In this document: positions 1 through 8,458 of the stretch, piece after piece
Position numbering within the stretch: position 1 is the first letter of the stretch
How the letters are laid out: each line of letters starts with the position of its first letter
From: CALREJ01 sp035547395
Lineage (GTDB): Bacteria; Patescibacteriota; Gracilibacteria; Peribacterales; Peribacteraceae
Assembly (NCBI GenBank): GCA_035547395.1
Contig: DASZVA010000002.1
Span: 1 to 36,373, forward strand
Direction of reading: 5' to 3'
Length of the DNA: 36,373 nucleotides
Notes under the pieces: generated by a model
Told to the model about the DNA's origin: nothing
Databases searched by the model: none
Seen by the model: the letters and a program-made list of their open reading frames with translations, nothing else
Position numbers and translations under genes: made by a program

Positions 1-991
1 TGTAAAAATCAAATGTCGTGCGCAACGCATCGATCAGCTTCTGCGTGCAGTCGCCTTTTGAACACGAATACACCCCCCACCCGATGTTTTCGGTAAAGGT
101 CTGCCGTGCGACATTGGCAAAGCTGATGTGCAGATCCGCAAACCATGACTTGATCATCGCGTAGTCATAATAGGCCTTCTGTCCTGGTCGTTTATGGCTG
201 ATGGCGCCGTCGTCGCGCGCCTGCAACGACCAGACCGTCGCCGTATGATCGAGTTCCTTGTCCTGGCGATAGGATGCAAGCCCCTCTTTTGTGCGGGCGT
301 CGTTGATCCACGATATCCAGACTCTGCGTACTTCTTCTATGTCGACATGCGGAATCTGATCATCCGTAAACCATTGGCATTTTGCCGCAAGCAGCTGATC
401 CGCGGACACCGACGGTTGATCCGTAATCTTCTGATCAAGCCTCCAGAGCATGTCCGCCACTTCCCCGCGCGTCGCGTTTTGCTTGGGAGATCCGACATCC
501 GGCGGAATCGCGTGCGCGTTTGCCAGCGCCGTCACGTACGGTGTGTACCAGGGCCCGCTTCCCGTTCCCGTGAGCGGCAATGTAAATGCCTTGGTCAGCA
601 TCGTCGCGGCTTCCGCAACAGTCAACGTTTCCGCCGGTCTGAACGTGTGATCGCTGTAGCCCGTTGCATACGCTTTTTTTGTCGCAATGCAGACATACGG
701 TGCGTACCAGCTGTCCGACGGAACATCCTTAAAATGCACGGCGCTTTCACAGGATGCGATGGCCGACTTTGTCGTGGTCATCTCTACCAGCAGTTTCAAA
801 AAGTCCACGCGGTTGATGGAATGGTCGGGACGGAACGTGTTGTCGGCATATCCTTTGATGATTCCTTTCGTTTGCAGATACTGAATGCCGTTCGCATGAA
901 TCGTCGATGACAAGTCGGCAAATTCAGCCGCGTACGCGATGGAAACAAAACCGATGCATGCGAGAAACAGGCTTATGAGACGCGCCGGCAT
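1..991 (-). CDS. SLH-domain and CAP-domain surface protein (3' end outside window)
   Basis: This open frame runs off the left edge; 330 codons are visible. Translation from ATG at 991 gives a signal peptide (MPARLISLFLACIGFVSIA, then YA/A as likely cleavage site). Two clear S-layer homology repeats follow, with signatures GYADNTFRP and GYSDHTFRP, and a weaker third. After residue ~210 comes a CAP/SCP-like domain with the expected His (AISHKRPG) and a Glu in TENIGWG, matching the GEN motif of the family. SLH domains normally bind secondary cell-wall polymer, so the product is probably exported and cell-wall attached. The CAP domain's substrate is unknown. A TAGCAT -10 lies 6 bases before the ATG, which fits a leaderless start. 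The C-terminal part of the CAP domain is missing. Confidence 0.85.
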   Translation of the reverse strand, partial: MPARLISLFLACIGFVSIAYAAEFADLSSTIHANGIQYLQTKGIIKGYADNTFRPDHSINRVDFLKLLVEMTTTKSAIASCESAVHFKDVPSDSWYAPYVCIATKKAYATGYSDHTFRPAETLTVAEAATMLTKAFTLPLTGTGSGPWYTPYVTALANAHAIPPDVGSPKQNATRGEVADMLWRLDQKITDQPSVSADQLLAAKCQWFTDDQIPHVDIEEVRRVWISWINDARTKEGLASYRQDKELDHTATVWSLQARDDGAISHKRPGQKAYYDYAMIKSWFADLHISFANVARQTFTENIGWGVYSCSKGDCTQKLIDALRTTFDFY

Positions 992-1046
992 GGCGACATG
1001 CTACGGAACACAGAACGAGATTGCCAGACTTTCGCACCGGAACTTC

Positions 1047-1304
1047 TTAACAAGATGAAGAAACCGGCATCGTCGCACGGGCGATCACGGTGCATCCCAG
1101 CGATTGCAATCTGCTTTGAATTTTTCGGTTGCTGGCGCTCACAATAGAGCTGCGCACGTACACGGTAATATGGCGCCGGCGGGGCTGAGCCTTGATCCAG
1201 TTGACCAGCGCATCGAGTTCGGAAGAAAAAGAGGGATGTGTGTTTTTATGTTGCATGGCGGAGAAATCGATGACGAGCGGAGTGGAATCTGCGATCGGTT
1301 GCAT
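1047..1304 (-). CDS. Small hypothetical protein (85 aa)
   Basis: I do not recognise the family. The sequence reads like a folded alpha/beta protein: a hydrophobic strand (PLVIDFSA), a helix (ELDALVNWIKAQ), a second strand (HITVYVRSSIV) and a further helix-strand pair (KIQSRLQSLGCTVIARA). A longer frame opens at ATG 1358, but a TTGCAT-16-TACACT promoter lies inside that extension at 1328-1355, so ATG 1304 is preferred. Frames on the opposite strand have poorer composition. It sits alone between the SLH-CAP gene and tRNA-Tyr, all reading leftward. Confidence 0.55.
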   Translation of the reverse strand: MQPIADSTPLVIDFSAMQHKNTHPSFSSELDALVNWIKAQPRRRHITVYVRSSIVSASNRKIQSRLQSLGCTVIARATMPVSSSC

Positions 1305-1327
1305 AGGTGGAGCGGAAAAGTATTCGT

Positions 1328-1355
1328 AGTGTACGCTCGTACACCTTTCATGCAA
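1328..1355 (-). promoter_or_regulatory. Promoter of the small gene at 1047-1304
   Basis: On the minus strand TTGCAT (1355-1350), a 16-base spacer and TACACT (1333-1328) form a good sigma-70-type promoter. The leader to ATG 1304 would be about 16 bases. The same TTGCAT-16 layout recurs before the gene at 26459-26767. Confidence 0.5.
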
Positions 1356-1446
1356 CAAAGTAGGGATGACAAAAAAACTTCCTTACGTGAAATGTATGTG
1401 GGAGTACTTAAAAAATATTTACCAAAGCTATTCTTATTTTAATAGA

Positions 1447-1532
1447 TGGTGGGCCGGGAGGGACTCGAACCCCCGAAGGCATAAGCCAGCAGATTTACAG
1501 TCTGCCCCGTTTGACCGCTTCGGTACCGACCC
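1447..1532 (-). tRNA. tRNA-Tyr (GTA)
   Basis: The minus strand folds as a class II tRNA of 86 bases with encoded CCA. The acceptor stem is GGGTCGG (1532-1526) with CCGGCCC (1457-1451), discriminator A at 1450 and CCA at 1449-1447. The anticodon stem GCAGA/TCTGC encloses the loop CTGTAAA, so the anticodon is GTA (1498-1496), reading Tyr codons. A long variable arm (TGGCTTATGCCT region) and a TTCGAGT T-loop are visible. A long variable arm is normal for bacterial tRNA-Tyr. Confidence 0.97.
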
Positions 1533-1547
1533 AAAAGAAGTGGGAAG

Positions 1548-1576
1548 AGTGTATGTGAATATGGGAGCACATTCAA
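1548..1576 (-). promoter_or_regulatory. Promoter of tRNA-Tyr
   Basis: TTGAAT (1576-1571), a 17-base spacer and TACACT (1553-1548) on the minus strand. Transcription would begin about 10 bases before the mature 5' end at 1532, leaving a short leader for RNase P to remove. Confidence 0.7.
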
Positions 1577-1599
1577 TATAAGGACAAATTCGCCCGAAT

Positions 1600-2481
1600 T
1601 TAGAAAATGCGCTCAAAATCCGACTTCTCACTGATCCGCACGCGGGGAAGCTCCATCGTATTGTATTTGTCGGTGGCAACACCCAAATGCGTGGTGACCG
1701 CGAATTTCATGCCGGCCTCTCTGCAAATCTTCATACTGTCGGCGTTATAGCGGCCGGCGGGATACGCAAGTGCCAATACATGGATATGCAATGCATCATC
1801 AATCGCCGCGATGCTGTCTTTGATTTCGTGCTCCTGCTGCGCGTGCGAGAGCGATGACAAATTCAAATGGCTGACCGTATGCGCTTCAATGTCCATCCCC
1901 GATCCGCTCATGTTCCGGAGTTCATCCCATGTTGCGAAATTCGGTTTGCCGACAAAACCGCTGATAATGAAAAAAGTCGCGGTGAAGTGATGCTTCAAAA
2001 GCGCCGGGAACGCCGCGTCGTACGCGTCCTGGTAGCCATCATCGAAACTGATAATAATCGGTTTGGGCGGCAGCACCGAGCCGGTATCCGCGAGTGTTTC
2101 GAATGAAATCGTCTGATATCCCTTCCTCTGCAGAATATCGAGCTGCTTCGCAAACGTCTCCGGCGTCACCGTCAACCCTTGTCCCAGTTTGTCCCGCGGA
2201 CCCGGCATCGGACGGATGTAGTGGTACATGAGAATCGGGACGCGGAATGAACGCCTGCCGAGAGTGGAACCCGAATGAGCGGCATAGGCCTTGGGCGTCA
2301 CCAGGGATACCGCCTTCTGTGCAAGAGGGACGGCTGAATGCACGGGTGTATCCGGAAGCATGCTGATCGGTTTTGTCATTTCGTCACTCCCCTGCCACGC
2401 GACCGGCTGCTGATGCGTGCACCCTGCAAGCACCACAAAACTGGTGCATAAGAGGACAGCCGGAACGCGCAGCGTTGCCAT
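1600..2481 (-). CDS. Lipoprotein polysaccharide deacetylase (NodB fold)
   Basis: A 293-aa carbohydrate esterase family 4 (NodB) protein. Members remove N- or O-acetyl groups from peptidoglycan, chitin-like or exopolysaccharide chains using a metal held by Asp-His-His. The motifs are clear: FDDGYQDAYD (first Asp pair), HTVSHLNLSS (the two metal His) and YPAGRYN. From ATG 2481 the protein begins with a lipoprotein signal, MATLRVPAVLLCTSFVVLAG then Cys, a textbook lipobox. A longer frame starts at 2502, but TATGCT at 2496-2491 lies 9 bases before ATG 2481, the spacing seen at other genes here. The gene follows the GT-C-like membrane protein on the same strand, so joint work on a surface glycan is plausible. 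The substrate cannot be read from sequence. Confidence 0.88.
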   Translation of the reverse strand: MATLRVPAVLLCTSFVVLAGCTHQQPVAWQGSDEMTKPISMLPDTPVHSAVPLAQKAVSLVTPKAYAAHSGSTLGRRSFRVPILMYHYIRPMPGPRDKLGQGLTVTPETFAKQLDILQRKGYQTISFETLADTGSVLPPKPIIISFDDGYQDAYDAAFPALLKHHFTATFFIISGFVGKPNFATWDELRNMSGSGMDIEAHTVSHLNLSSLSHAQQEHEIKDSIAAIDDALHIHVLALAYPAGRYNADSMKICREAGMKFAVTTHLGVATDKYNTMELPRVRISEKSDFERIF

Positions 2482-2510
2482 AGCGCGCGAAGCATACAGC
2501 ATACAGGGCG

Positions 2511-4040
2511 TCAGCGATACCGGTCCGGAACGGCGAACACCGCAATCGATCCGGAATCGGACAGCAATCGGAACTCCGCATCCTGCTTCAGGGCGGCGAT
2601 GGTCCGCGAAAAACGCTGCTTTGATAATGCGACGTCATCGGACGGATAGGCAATAAGCAGTTGCCGTACCGTGTCATCCAGCATCGCCAAAGAATACAAC
2701 GCCTGCCCTGCCGTCATGCGCAGAATCATCCTCCAGGACGCGGGATCCGTCAGGTACGTAAAGGTCGGATCAATGCCCGTCGCATAGTGAAGATCGGGCC
2801 GTAAAAACACGAACATAAAGAAGCGGTCCCAGTCGAGATTCAGCACGCGTGAACCAGTGGGAACGGCGCGGATGGACACATAGTCAGACAAGGAGTGCAG
2901 CGTGTCGTCTCGCAAGAACGTATACGGCGTGGCGATCATCTGGCCGGAACACAGAATGCCGCCCGCAAGCAACAGCGTTAGGCGCATCTTTGCATTCGAC
3001 GGCAGCAGCAGATGCGGGAGAGACCATACGAACGCCGTATCGAGGACGTAGAGGCGCGCCAGACAAACCACAAGCAGCGGCCAGAGCACGTCGATCGTGC
3101 GCAGCCAGAAAAGATAACCGGCAGTCAGAAGCAGGCAGAGTGCGCAAAGCCACAGCACATCGGCCTGTTCCGCGCCGAAAAAACGAAGCTTCCCCGATCG
3201 CCGCGCGTTTGTGAGCAGCAAAATAACCAGCGTCCATGCGCAGAGGACGCTTATGAAAGAAAGATTGGACAGTCCGCTGCTCATCTCCCCCGACAAACCG
3301 ATGCTGCGCAGAAACGGAATATGCAGAAAGGCATCCACCAGATACGTCACATAGGCGGCTGCATCCGGATGGAGAAAAATCCCCATGCCGGCACCGGTAC
3401 CTGCCGCCAGAAGCAGGAGCCCCGCATCGCGTTTGCGCGACGAAAGAAACAGCGCGGCTGCGGCAACGAAACACACAAGCAGCGGAAATACGAACAGCTG
3501 CGACAGTAAAACGCTCACGCATGCGACGATCATCACGGCGATCCAGTTGCGGCGGATAATCGCCCATACGACGCAGAGAAGCGCAATCGTGATAAGAGAA
3601 TAGGGGCGCGCGAATAAAAATCTGCCCATAAATTGCTGGTCCCCGAACAGCAAAAGAGCCAGAAAGAACGCCGAAGCACCCGGTTTGAGCTGCAGCGACC
3701 GGAACAGCAGTATGCTTACCGCAACGAGACCAAAAAGCGTCGCAACGACAAAGAGATGGAGTCCCGCAATCGGAGGCAGATAGGTGAACGGAATCATGAG
3801 CACGTCCGACAAAAACCACGGATCGACGATGACTCTGCTCAAATATCCTTCGTACAGAAACACATTCCAGCCGGACACGCTCCCGATGCCGTGCCCGCGC
3901 AACTGCTGCGCCATGGCAAAATGCCTCAGGCCGTCATCGAGCGACGTGGGATTTCGCAGCAGAAGAATGACAGCCGAAAATAACAGAAAAATAAGGAACC
4001 CCGTCAGAACGTCGGCCGAAAAACGCAGCTGCCTCCTCAT
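2511..4040 (-). CDS. Multi-spanning membrane protein, GT-C glycosyltransferase-like
   Basis: A 509-aa protein with about 10-12 hydrophobic segments. After the first one (GFLIFLLFSAVILLL) comes a short extracytoplasmic loop with NPTSLDDGLRHF. An acidic pair in the first loop is typical of GT-C enzymes, which use polyprenyl-phosphate sugars. The C-terminal part (LNLDWDRFFMFVF, ATGIDPTFTY) forms a soluble domain like those in uncharacterised GT-C-type proteins of candidate phyla. Length and topology fit a glycosyltransferase of the ArnT/PMT superfamily, but no catalytic residue is proven. It lies directly upstream of the deacetylase (29 bases from the preferred start), suggesting a shared transcript for envelope glycan synthesis and modification. 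Confidence 0.6.
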   Translation of the reverse strand: MRRQLRFSADVLTGFLIFLLFSAVILLLRNPTSLDDGLRHFAMAQQLRGHGIGSVSGWNVFLYEGYLSRVIVDPWFLSDVLMIPFTYLPPIAGLHLFVVATLFGLVAVSILLFRSLQLKPGASAFFLALLLFGDQQFMGRFLFARPYSLITIALLCVVWAIIRRNWIAVMIVACVSVLLSQLFVFPLLVCFVAAAALFLSSRKRDAGLLLLAAGTGAGMGIFLHPDAAAYVTYLVDAFLHIPFLRSIGLSGEMSSGLSNLSFISVLCAWTLVILLLTNARRSGKLRFFGAEQADVLWLCALCLLLTAGYLFWLRTIDVLWPLLVVCLARLYVLDTAFVWSLPHLLLPSNAKMRLTLLLAGGILCSGQMIATPYTFLRDDTLHSLSDYVSIRAVPTGSRVLNLDWDRFFMFVFLRPDLHYATGIDPTFTYLTDPASWRMILRMTAGQALYSLAMLDDTVRQLLIAYPSDDVALSKQRFSRTIAALKQDAEFRLLSDSGSIAVFAVPDRYR

Positions 4041-4173
4041 AGGGAAAGCCTATCAGAGTCGTGTGTTCCTCGACATCTCACGGGCGCGGACGATTCCAAA
4101 ACCTCCTCTTAGACTCTTGAAAAAAATCAGCGACTGATGTACTCATGCGCATTCCCCTATCGTCATAGTACGT

Positions 4174-4395
4174 ATGAAACGCCTCAACTTCACCGACAAA
4201 TGCGCGATCGACTGGCTGCTGCTCGGCGGCGTGAACCGCGGCATGCGCGCGCTGTTCGAACGCGACCTTCTGGAACAGATGCTCGGCGCCGATACGCTGC
4301 TGCTGCGAGCGGTGGATCTGGTCATGTTTATGTCGGCGCTGTACGTCGTCATTCTTTTGTTTGAACTCGTGAAGCGCCATATTTCCGCGGACTGA
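4174..4395 (+). CDS. Small membrane protein of unknown function (73 aa)
   Basis: Not recognised. The N-terminal half is mixed (MKRLNFTDKCAIDWLLLGG). The C-terminal half contains one confident membrane helix (VDLVMFMSALYVVILLFELV) followed by basic KRHI, so the C-terminus is probably cytoplasmic. TATCGT ends 10 bases before the ATG. A competing frame on the minus strand (4143-4352) has no such organisation. It is divergent from the GT-C gene and co-directional with the next gene. Confidence 0.5.
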   Translation: MKRLNFTDKCAIDWLLLGGVNRGMRALFERDLLEQMLGADTLLLRAVDLVMFMSALYVVILLFELVKRHISAD

Positions 4396-4484
4396 ATGCC
4401 CCCTCTCCTCTATTTTTGCATGAATAAGCGGAAAAAATCACTTTTTTTTCACAAATAACAACGTAAGCTTCATCAACTTTTTTC

Positions 4485-5081
4485 ATGAGCGTCCTGGATT
4501 ACTTCGACGGCGACTTCAAAAACTGGTCCGTGGATCTGGCCGGCGCACGCGCGCAGTTTCCCGAACATGCGGAACATCCCGCTTCTGAAACCGTATCCGA
4601 TCTTCAGGCGCTGCAGAGAACGTATTTCCGCACCCTGCTCGAAACAGATCCCGTCCGCTTCGGGAAAATGAGCGGCATCGTGGATACGATTATCCGGGCG
4701 CGGGGGGAATACGCGAGCGTTCTGTCATTGGATCCGCGCCATATCATGAACGACGATGAGATACAGGCGATGCTGATCAGCCGCGATCCGCACGCGGAAA
4801 GCCGCTCGTCTCTCATCGCGCATACCGCGAAGGCAATGGTGCATGCGGGATTGTCGTACGATTTATTTTTGCAACTGAAAAATGATCCGGACAGGCGCAG
4901 CACGTACCTGGAGGTCGTCGGGCATTCCATTCGCGAGTACAGGGAAAAGCATATGACCGGAGACAACAGCGAATGGCCCGAAAAGGTTGCAGACATCGTC
5001 GCTGCCAACATCACGCACGGCATCATGCAGAAGATGCAGAAGATGCGCATCAAACAGATCAGGCGCGCAAAGTCGGCATAG
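4485..5081 (+). CDS. Hypothetical protein (198 aa)
   Basis: Not recognised. The product is predicted soluble and mostly helical, without signal peptide or membrane helix, and ends in a basic tail (MQKMQKMRIKQIRRAKSA) that could bind nucleic acid or membrane surface. It is convergent with the lipoprotein gene at 5087, with only 5 bases between the stop codons. The upstream region holds A/T tracts but no promoter I would assign with confidence. Confidence 0.65.
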   Translation: MSVLDYFDGDFKNWSVDLAGARAQFPEHAEHPASETVSDLQALQRTYFRTLLETDPVRFGKMSGIVDTIIRARGEYASVLSLDPRHIMNDDEIQAMLISRDPHAESRSSLIAHTAKAMVHAGLSYDLFLQLKNDPDRRSTYLEVVGHSIREYREKHMTGDNSEWPEKVADIVAANITHGIMQKMQKMRIKQIRRAKSA

Positions 5082-5086
5082 TGTCT

Positions 5087-5761
5087 TTACTGCCTGATGA
5101 TCTTCACGCCCGTTCCCGACATGAGCGGCTGATCGCCGGCGCTGTCCAGACGGAACGTGGAGATGGCGACGTTGTAAGCCTCGGCATTTTGCTTGTATTC
5201 GTCAGCCGTATCGCTGCAGGTGATGACGAACATGTCGTTACCGGATTTGAACGCCATCATGCGCGAGATCAACGTCTGTGAGCCGTTCATATATTTGATG
5301 AGCACGTCGGGCACGGGCCCGCTTGAGGACGGCGACGTGCGACGTGCAAGCTCGGTGAATCCCTTCGCGTTTTTCTGCAGGACGTTATCCAGCCATGCCT
5401 CCGGCGTGAGGCTCGCGCCGGAGGCGTCGAGATTCACGACATTGATGGCGATTTCGCCGTTGATCGGCTGCGTAGGATCATTCATCCAGTTTCCCGGCTG
5501 ACGAAAAATCGCGACGTCGGCAAGACCCCCCTTCTCCGGCTCTTTTTCAAGATCCACCTTCAGCACCTTCCACTCCTTGGGAATCTGGATGCGGAAATGA
5601 TATTTGGGGAGCGGCGACAGATCGTGATGCAGCGCCTGATACTGGGTATCCAACACCTGTTTCGAGGGCAGCTGGGTCGGAAACGGATAGGCGGACGCCG
5701 ACGAGCATGCCGCGAGCGCGATGGTCAGAAGGAATGCCGATGCACGAAAAACACGAGCCAT
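5087..5761 (-). CDS. Putative lipoprotein (224 aa)
   Basis: From ATG 5761 the protein starts MARVFRASAFLLTIALAA then Cys, a classic lipoprotein signal and lipobox. A longer frame begins at 5800, but TATCAT at 5776-5771 is 9 bases before ATG 5761 and the shorter form gives the clean signal peptide. The mature part resembles small beta-sheet exported proteins of the PsbP/DcrB type: IPKEWKVLKVDL near the start, a central TPEAWLDN segment and a strand-rich C-terminus. That similarity is an impression, not an assignment. It reads in the same direction as the MacAB-like operon, 129 bases after the last permease, and could be an accessory factor. Confidence 0.7.
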   Translation of the reverse strand: MARVFRASAFLLTIALAACSSASAYPFPTQLPSKQVLDTQYQALHHDLSPLPKYHFRIQIPKEWKVLKVDLEKEPEKGGLADVAIFRQPGNWMNDPTQPINGEIAINVVNLDASGASLTPEAWLDNVLQKNAKGFTELARRTSPSSSGPVPDVLIKYMNGSQTLISRMMAFKSGNDMFVITCSDTADEYKQNAEAYNVAISTFRLDSAGDQPLMSGTGVKIIRQ

Positions 5762-5890
5762 TGAGAGGGAATGATAGCGCAAAACCCGCGCCGTCGCCAC
5801 CGACCAATCGATGGCTTATGCGTCTCCCAAAGCCTCAATCGGCCTTTCGGGACGCTCTCCCGCATCCGCGTATCACTCCTCCAGACGGTG

Positions 5891-7111
5891 TTATTCGTAT
5901 CGCAGGGCTTCCATCGGACTGAGATTGGATGCCCGTCTCGCGGGGTAGATGCCGAAGACCAGTCCGATCGCGGCCGCCATGCCGACTGCAAGCACAATCG
6001 CCTGCATGGATAGAATGAAAGTTAGCTGCCCGAGGAACTTGGCGGCTATGGCAGTCAGCAGCCAGCCGAAAAACATGCCGACCGCGATGCCGATGAGTCC
6101 TCCCGCGAGGGTCAGAAAGACGGCCTCAAAAAGAAACTGCAACAGGATGTCGCGCTTCTTGGCTCCCACCGCTTTGCGCAGACCGATTTCACGCGTGCGC
6201 TCCGTGACCGACACCAGCATGATGTTCATGATGCCGATGCCGCCGACAAGCAGACTGATGCCCGCGACGAGCGCGAGGAAGAGCGTCAGGCCAAGCGTCA
6301 CCGTTCCGATAATCGCCGTCACCTGCTCCGCGCTCTGAATCACGAAATCATCTTTGTCCGGATCGTTCGTCGGATTGGTAATGTGGTGCTGCTGACGCAG
6401 GATCGTCGTAATGTCATCCTTGGCAACCTGCGCCTCGCCGGGGCGCGTCTTGAGCGCGATGTACGTGAGGTACGACGTTTGTCCCGTGAGCGCTTTGGCG
6501 GTGGAAAAAGGCATGAAGACGGGCGAATCAAGAGACGCCAAAAGAGCGGAAGACTGCTTTTGCAGTTCGCCGACGACGAGGAACGACACGCCGCCGACAT
6601 TGATCTTCTGCCCGACGGGATCGCTGTCGCCGAAAAAATCGACGGCCGTCTGATGACCGATGACGACATTGTTCTTCGCCCCGTCTTCGTCCGCCTGTTC
6701 CAGCAGGCGTCCGTGATCCAGCTTCAGGCCGTAGTTGTCGAAGATGTAATTGTAAGCGCCGAACACCAGCGGATTCGTTTGATCTTTGCCGTGCTGCACG
6801 GGTTTGGCCACGATGATCACCGGCGTGACGTTCTGCACTTCGGGAAGCTGCGCGATCTGACGGTAATCTTCAAACGTAAGGCTCTGCAGATTACCGCCGA
6901 ATTTTTCGAGTCCCGCCGGCGCCACTTCCATCATGTTCGCACCGACGCTCTCGATTTGCGTGATGATGTAATTCTGAAATGTCTTTCCGATGGAAACCAT
7001 CAGCACCACGGACGCGACGCCGATGATGATGCCGAGCATCGTGAGAAAGGTGCGCATCCCGTTGATCGTGATGCCACGTGAAGCCGTTTTGAGGAGATCG
7101 CGTACCGTCAT
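5891..7111 (-). CDS. MacB-type ABC transporter permease (second of two)
   Basis: A 406-aa FtsX/MacB permease. It has the four-helix layout of the family: an N-terminal helix (FLTMLGIIIGVASVVLMVSI), a ~200-residue periplasmic MacB_PCD domain, then three C-terminal helices. The family hallmark GIGIMNIMLVSVTERTREIG and the cytoplasmic segment GLRKAVGAKKRDI are present. The C-terminal ARRASNLSPMEALRYE is also typical. MacB-type transporters do not pump across the membrane themselves; they drive export of periplasmic substrates through mechanical motion. Only one base separates its ATG from the preceding permease's stop, so the two are translationally linked. It lacks a fused ATPase domain; that subunit is encoded at 8459. 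Confidence 0.93.
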   Translation of the reverse strand: MTVRDLLKTASRGITINGMRTFLTMLGIIIGVASVVLMVSIGKTFQNYIITQIESVGANMMEVAPAGLEKFGGNLQSLTFEDYRQIAQLPEVQNVTPVIIVAKPVQHGKDQTNPLVFGAYNYIFDNYGLKLDHGRLLEQADEDGAKNNVVIGHQTAVDFFGDSDPVGQKINVGGVSFLVVGELQKQSSALLASLDSPVFMPFSTAKALTGQTSYLTYIALKTRPGEAQVAKDDITTILRQQHHITNPTNDPDKDDFVIQSAEQVTAIIGTVTLGLTLFLALVAGISLLVGGIGIMNIMLVSVTERTREIGLRKAVGAKKRDILLQFLFEAVFLTLAGGLIGIAVGMFFGWLLTAIAAKFLGQLTFILSMQAIVLAVGMAAAIGLVFGIYPARRASNLSPMEALRYE

Positions 7112-7112
7112 A

Positions 7113-8339
7113 TCATTCGTAGCGAAGTGCTTCGATAGGACTTAAGGATGCCGCATGCCGGGCCGGGGAAATGCCGAAGACGAGTCCCGTCAACGCGGCC
7201 ATCAGCAGAGCGGCAACGGTGGAACCGACGGACATCGCAAAGACATACGATGCCAGCAGTTTATGAATGAGAAGCGCAGTCAGCCATGCCAGCCCCATGC
7301 CGAGCAGCAACCCGACAATCCCGCCGATAAAGGTCAATATGATCGACTCGGCCAGAAACTGCAGCAGGATATCGCGCCGCTTCGCGCCGACCGCCTTGCG
7401 CAGACCGATCTCACTCGTGCGTTCCGTCACCGATACCAGCATGATGTTCATGATACCGATGCCGCCGACAAGCAGGCTGATCGCGGCGATCGTCGTGATG
7501 AACATCGTAAGCCCCAGCGACACGGCTCCCAGAATCTGATCCGCCTGCGCGGACGTATGGACGATAAAGTCGTCTTTCTTGGGATCGTCGTTCGGATTTT
7601 TGATGCCGTGACGCTGCCGCAGCAGAGCTTTTACATCAGCTTCCGCGACGTCAAAATCAGCAGTCGCGTTCATCGTCACGTAGTTCACGTATTTCTGTCC
7701 CGTGATATTTTCGGCAAGAGAGTACGGAACGTAAATGCGGTTATCCGCGCTCTGGAAAAATTGCGACCCGAGCGCCTTGGTCACGCCCACGATGGTGAAA
7801 TGATTGTTCCCGACCTGAATGCGCTGGCCGATAGGATCAATGTTCGGAAAAAATTTCTTCACCACGTCCGGTCCGACGACCGCGACACTGATCGCCCCAT
7901 CGATGTCCGATTGATCGATAAGCCGTCCTTCGGCGGCGTCGAGCGACGCGACTTTGTAGGATTCGACGGTGATGCCGATGACCTGCGGCGAACCTTTCTC
8001 ATTGCCATAGGTCGTGATGCCGGGCACGAAAATCACGGGCGACACATCGGTGATGGACGGCAGACGCTTCAGTGCATCGATGTCGCCGAGCGTCAGACTG
8101 TCAAATCCCGTCTGCACCGCTGCCGCTCCTCCTTCCTGCTGTCCAGGAAAAATAATCATGCTTTTAGAGCCCAGGCTGCTCACCTGACTCAAAATGACAT
8201 CCTGCATGCTGGCTCCGACCGAACTCATCAGGATCACTGCCCCGACGCCGATGATGATGCCGAGCATGGTGAGAAGCGACCGCGACGCATTGGCCGTTAC
8301 TCCTTTCAATGCCGTTGAGAGAAGATCTTTGGAGAGCAT
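7113..8339 (-). CDS. MacB-type ABC transporter permease (first of two)
   Basis: A 408-aa paralogue of the neighbouring permease with the same topology and hallmarks (GIGIMNIMLVSVTERTSEIG, GLRKAVGAKRRDI, ARHAASLSPIEALRYE). The open frame extends back to 8414, but that extension lies in a dispersed repeat (8346-8442). Starting at ATG 8339 gives MLSKDLLSTALKGVTANASR, which aligns with the start of the other permease and gives nearly equal lengths. Two different permeases with one ATPase suggest a heterodimeric membrane part, whereas canonical MacB is a homodimer. This is one step in an operon reading marR, adaptor, ATPase, permease, permease. Confidence 0.92.
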   Translation of the reverse strand: MLSKDLLSTALKGVTANASRSLLTMLGIIIGVGAVILMSSVGASMQDVILSQVSSLGSKSMIIFPGQQEGGAAAVQTGFDSLTLGDIDALKRLPSITDVSPVIFVPGITTYGNEKGSPQVIGITVESYKVASLDAAEGRLIDQSDIDGAISVAVVGPDVVKKFFPNIDPIGQRIQVGNNHFTIVGVTKALGSQFFQSADNRIYVPYSLAENITGQKYVNYVTMNATADFDVAEADVKALLRQRHGIKNPNDDPKKDDFIVHTSAQADQILGAVSLGLTMFITTIAAISLLVGGIGIMNIMLVSVTERTSEIGLRKAVGAKRRDILLQFLAESIILTFIGGIVGLLLGMGLAWLTALLIHKLLASYVFAMSVGSTVAALLMAALTGLVFGISPARHAASLSPIEALRYE

Positions 8340-8345
8340 GGAATA

Positions 8346-8442
8346 CAGTGTCACCCTGAGGACGCTCGAAGGATGGTATCTGTCATGGTTCGACCCGTCC
8401 GAACGGATGTTCATCCGGGCGGGGCGTCCTCACCATGACACA
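8346..8442. repeat. Dispersed palindromic repeat, copy 1
   Basis: About 97 bases bounded by imperfect inverted arms: 8346-8365 (cagtgtcaccctgaggacgc) and 8424-8442 (gcgtcctcaccatgacaca). Inside is a small hairpin cggatg-tt-catccg (8404-8417). It shares blocks in the same order with the element at 24057-24171: TGTCATGGTGAGG at one end, CGAACCATGAC in the middle, a GAAGGATGG-type block and a CCTCAG-GTGACAC end. It lies between the ATPase and first permease genes, so it is transcribed within the operon. Confidence 0.75.
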
Positions 8443-8458
8443 TTTACATGAAAAAAGA

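Noticed and set aside
194..910. Open frame of 238 codons on the + strand at the left edge
   Set aside because: The minus strand carries a signal peptide, SLH repeats and a CAP domain across the same bases.
1104..1442. A 112-codon + strand frame overlapping the small minus-strand gene
   Set aside because: Composition is less protein-like and there is no fitting promoter, while the minus-strand frame has an alternating strand-helix pattern and a good promoter.
7155..8318. A 387-codon open frame antisense to the first permease
   Set aside because: Composition is that of a shadow frame (Arg, Asp, His, Gln); the permease motifs on the minus strand are decisive.
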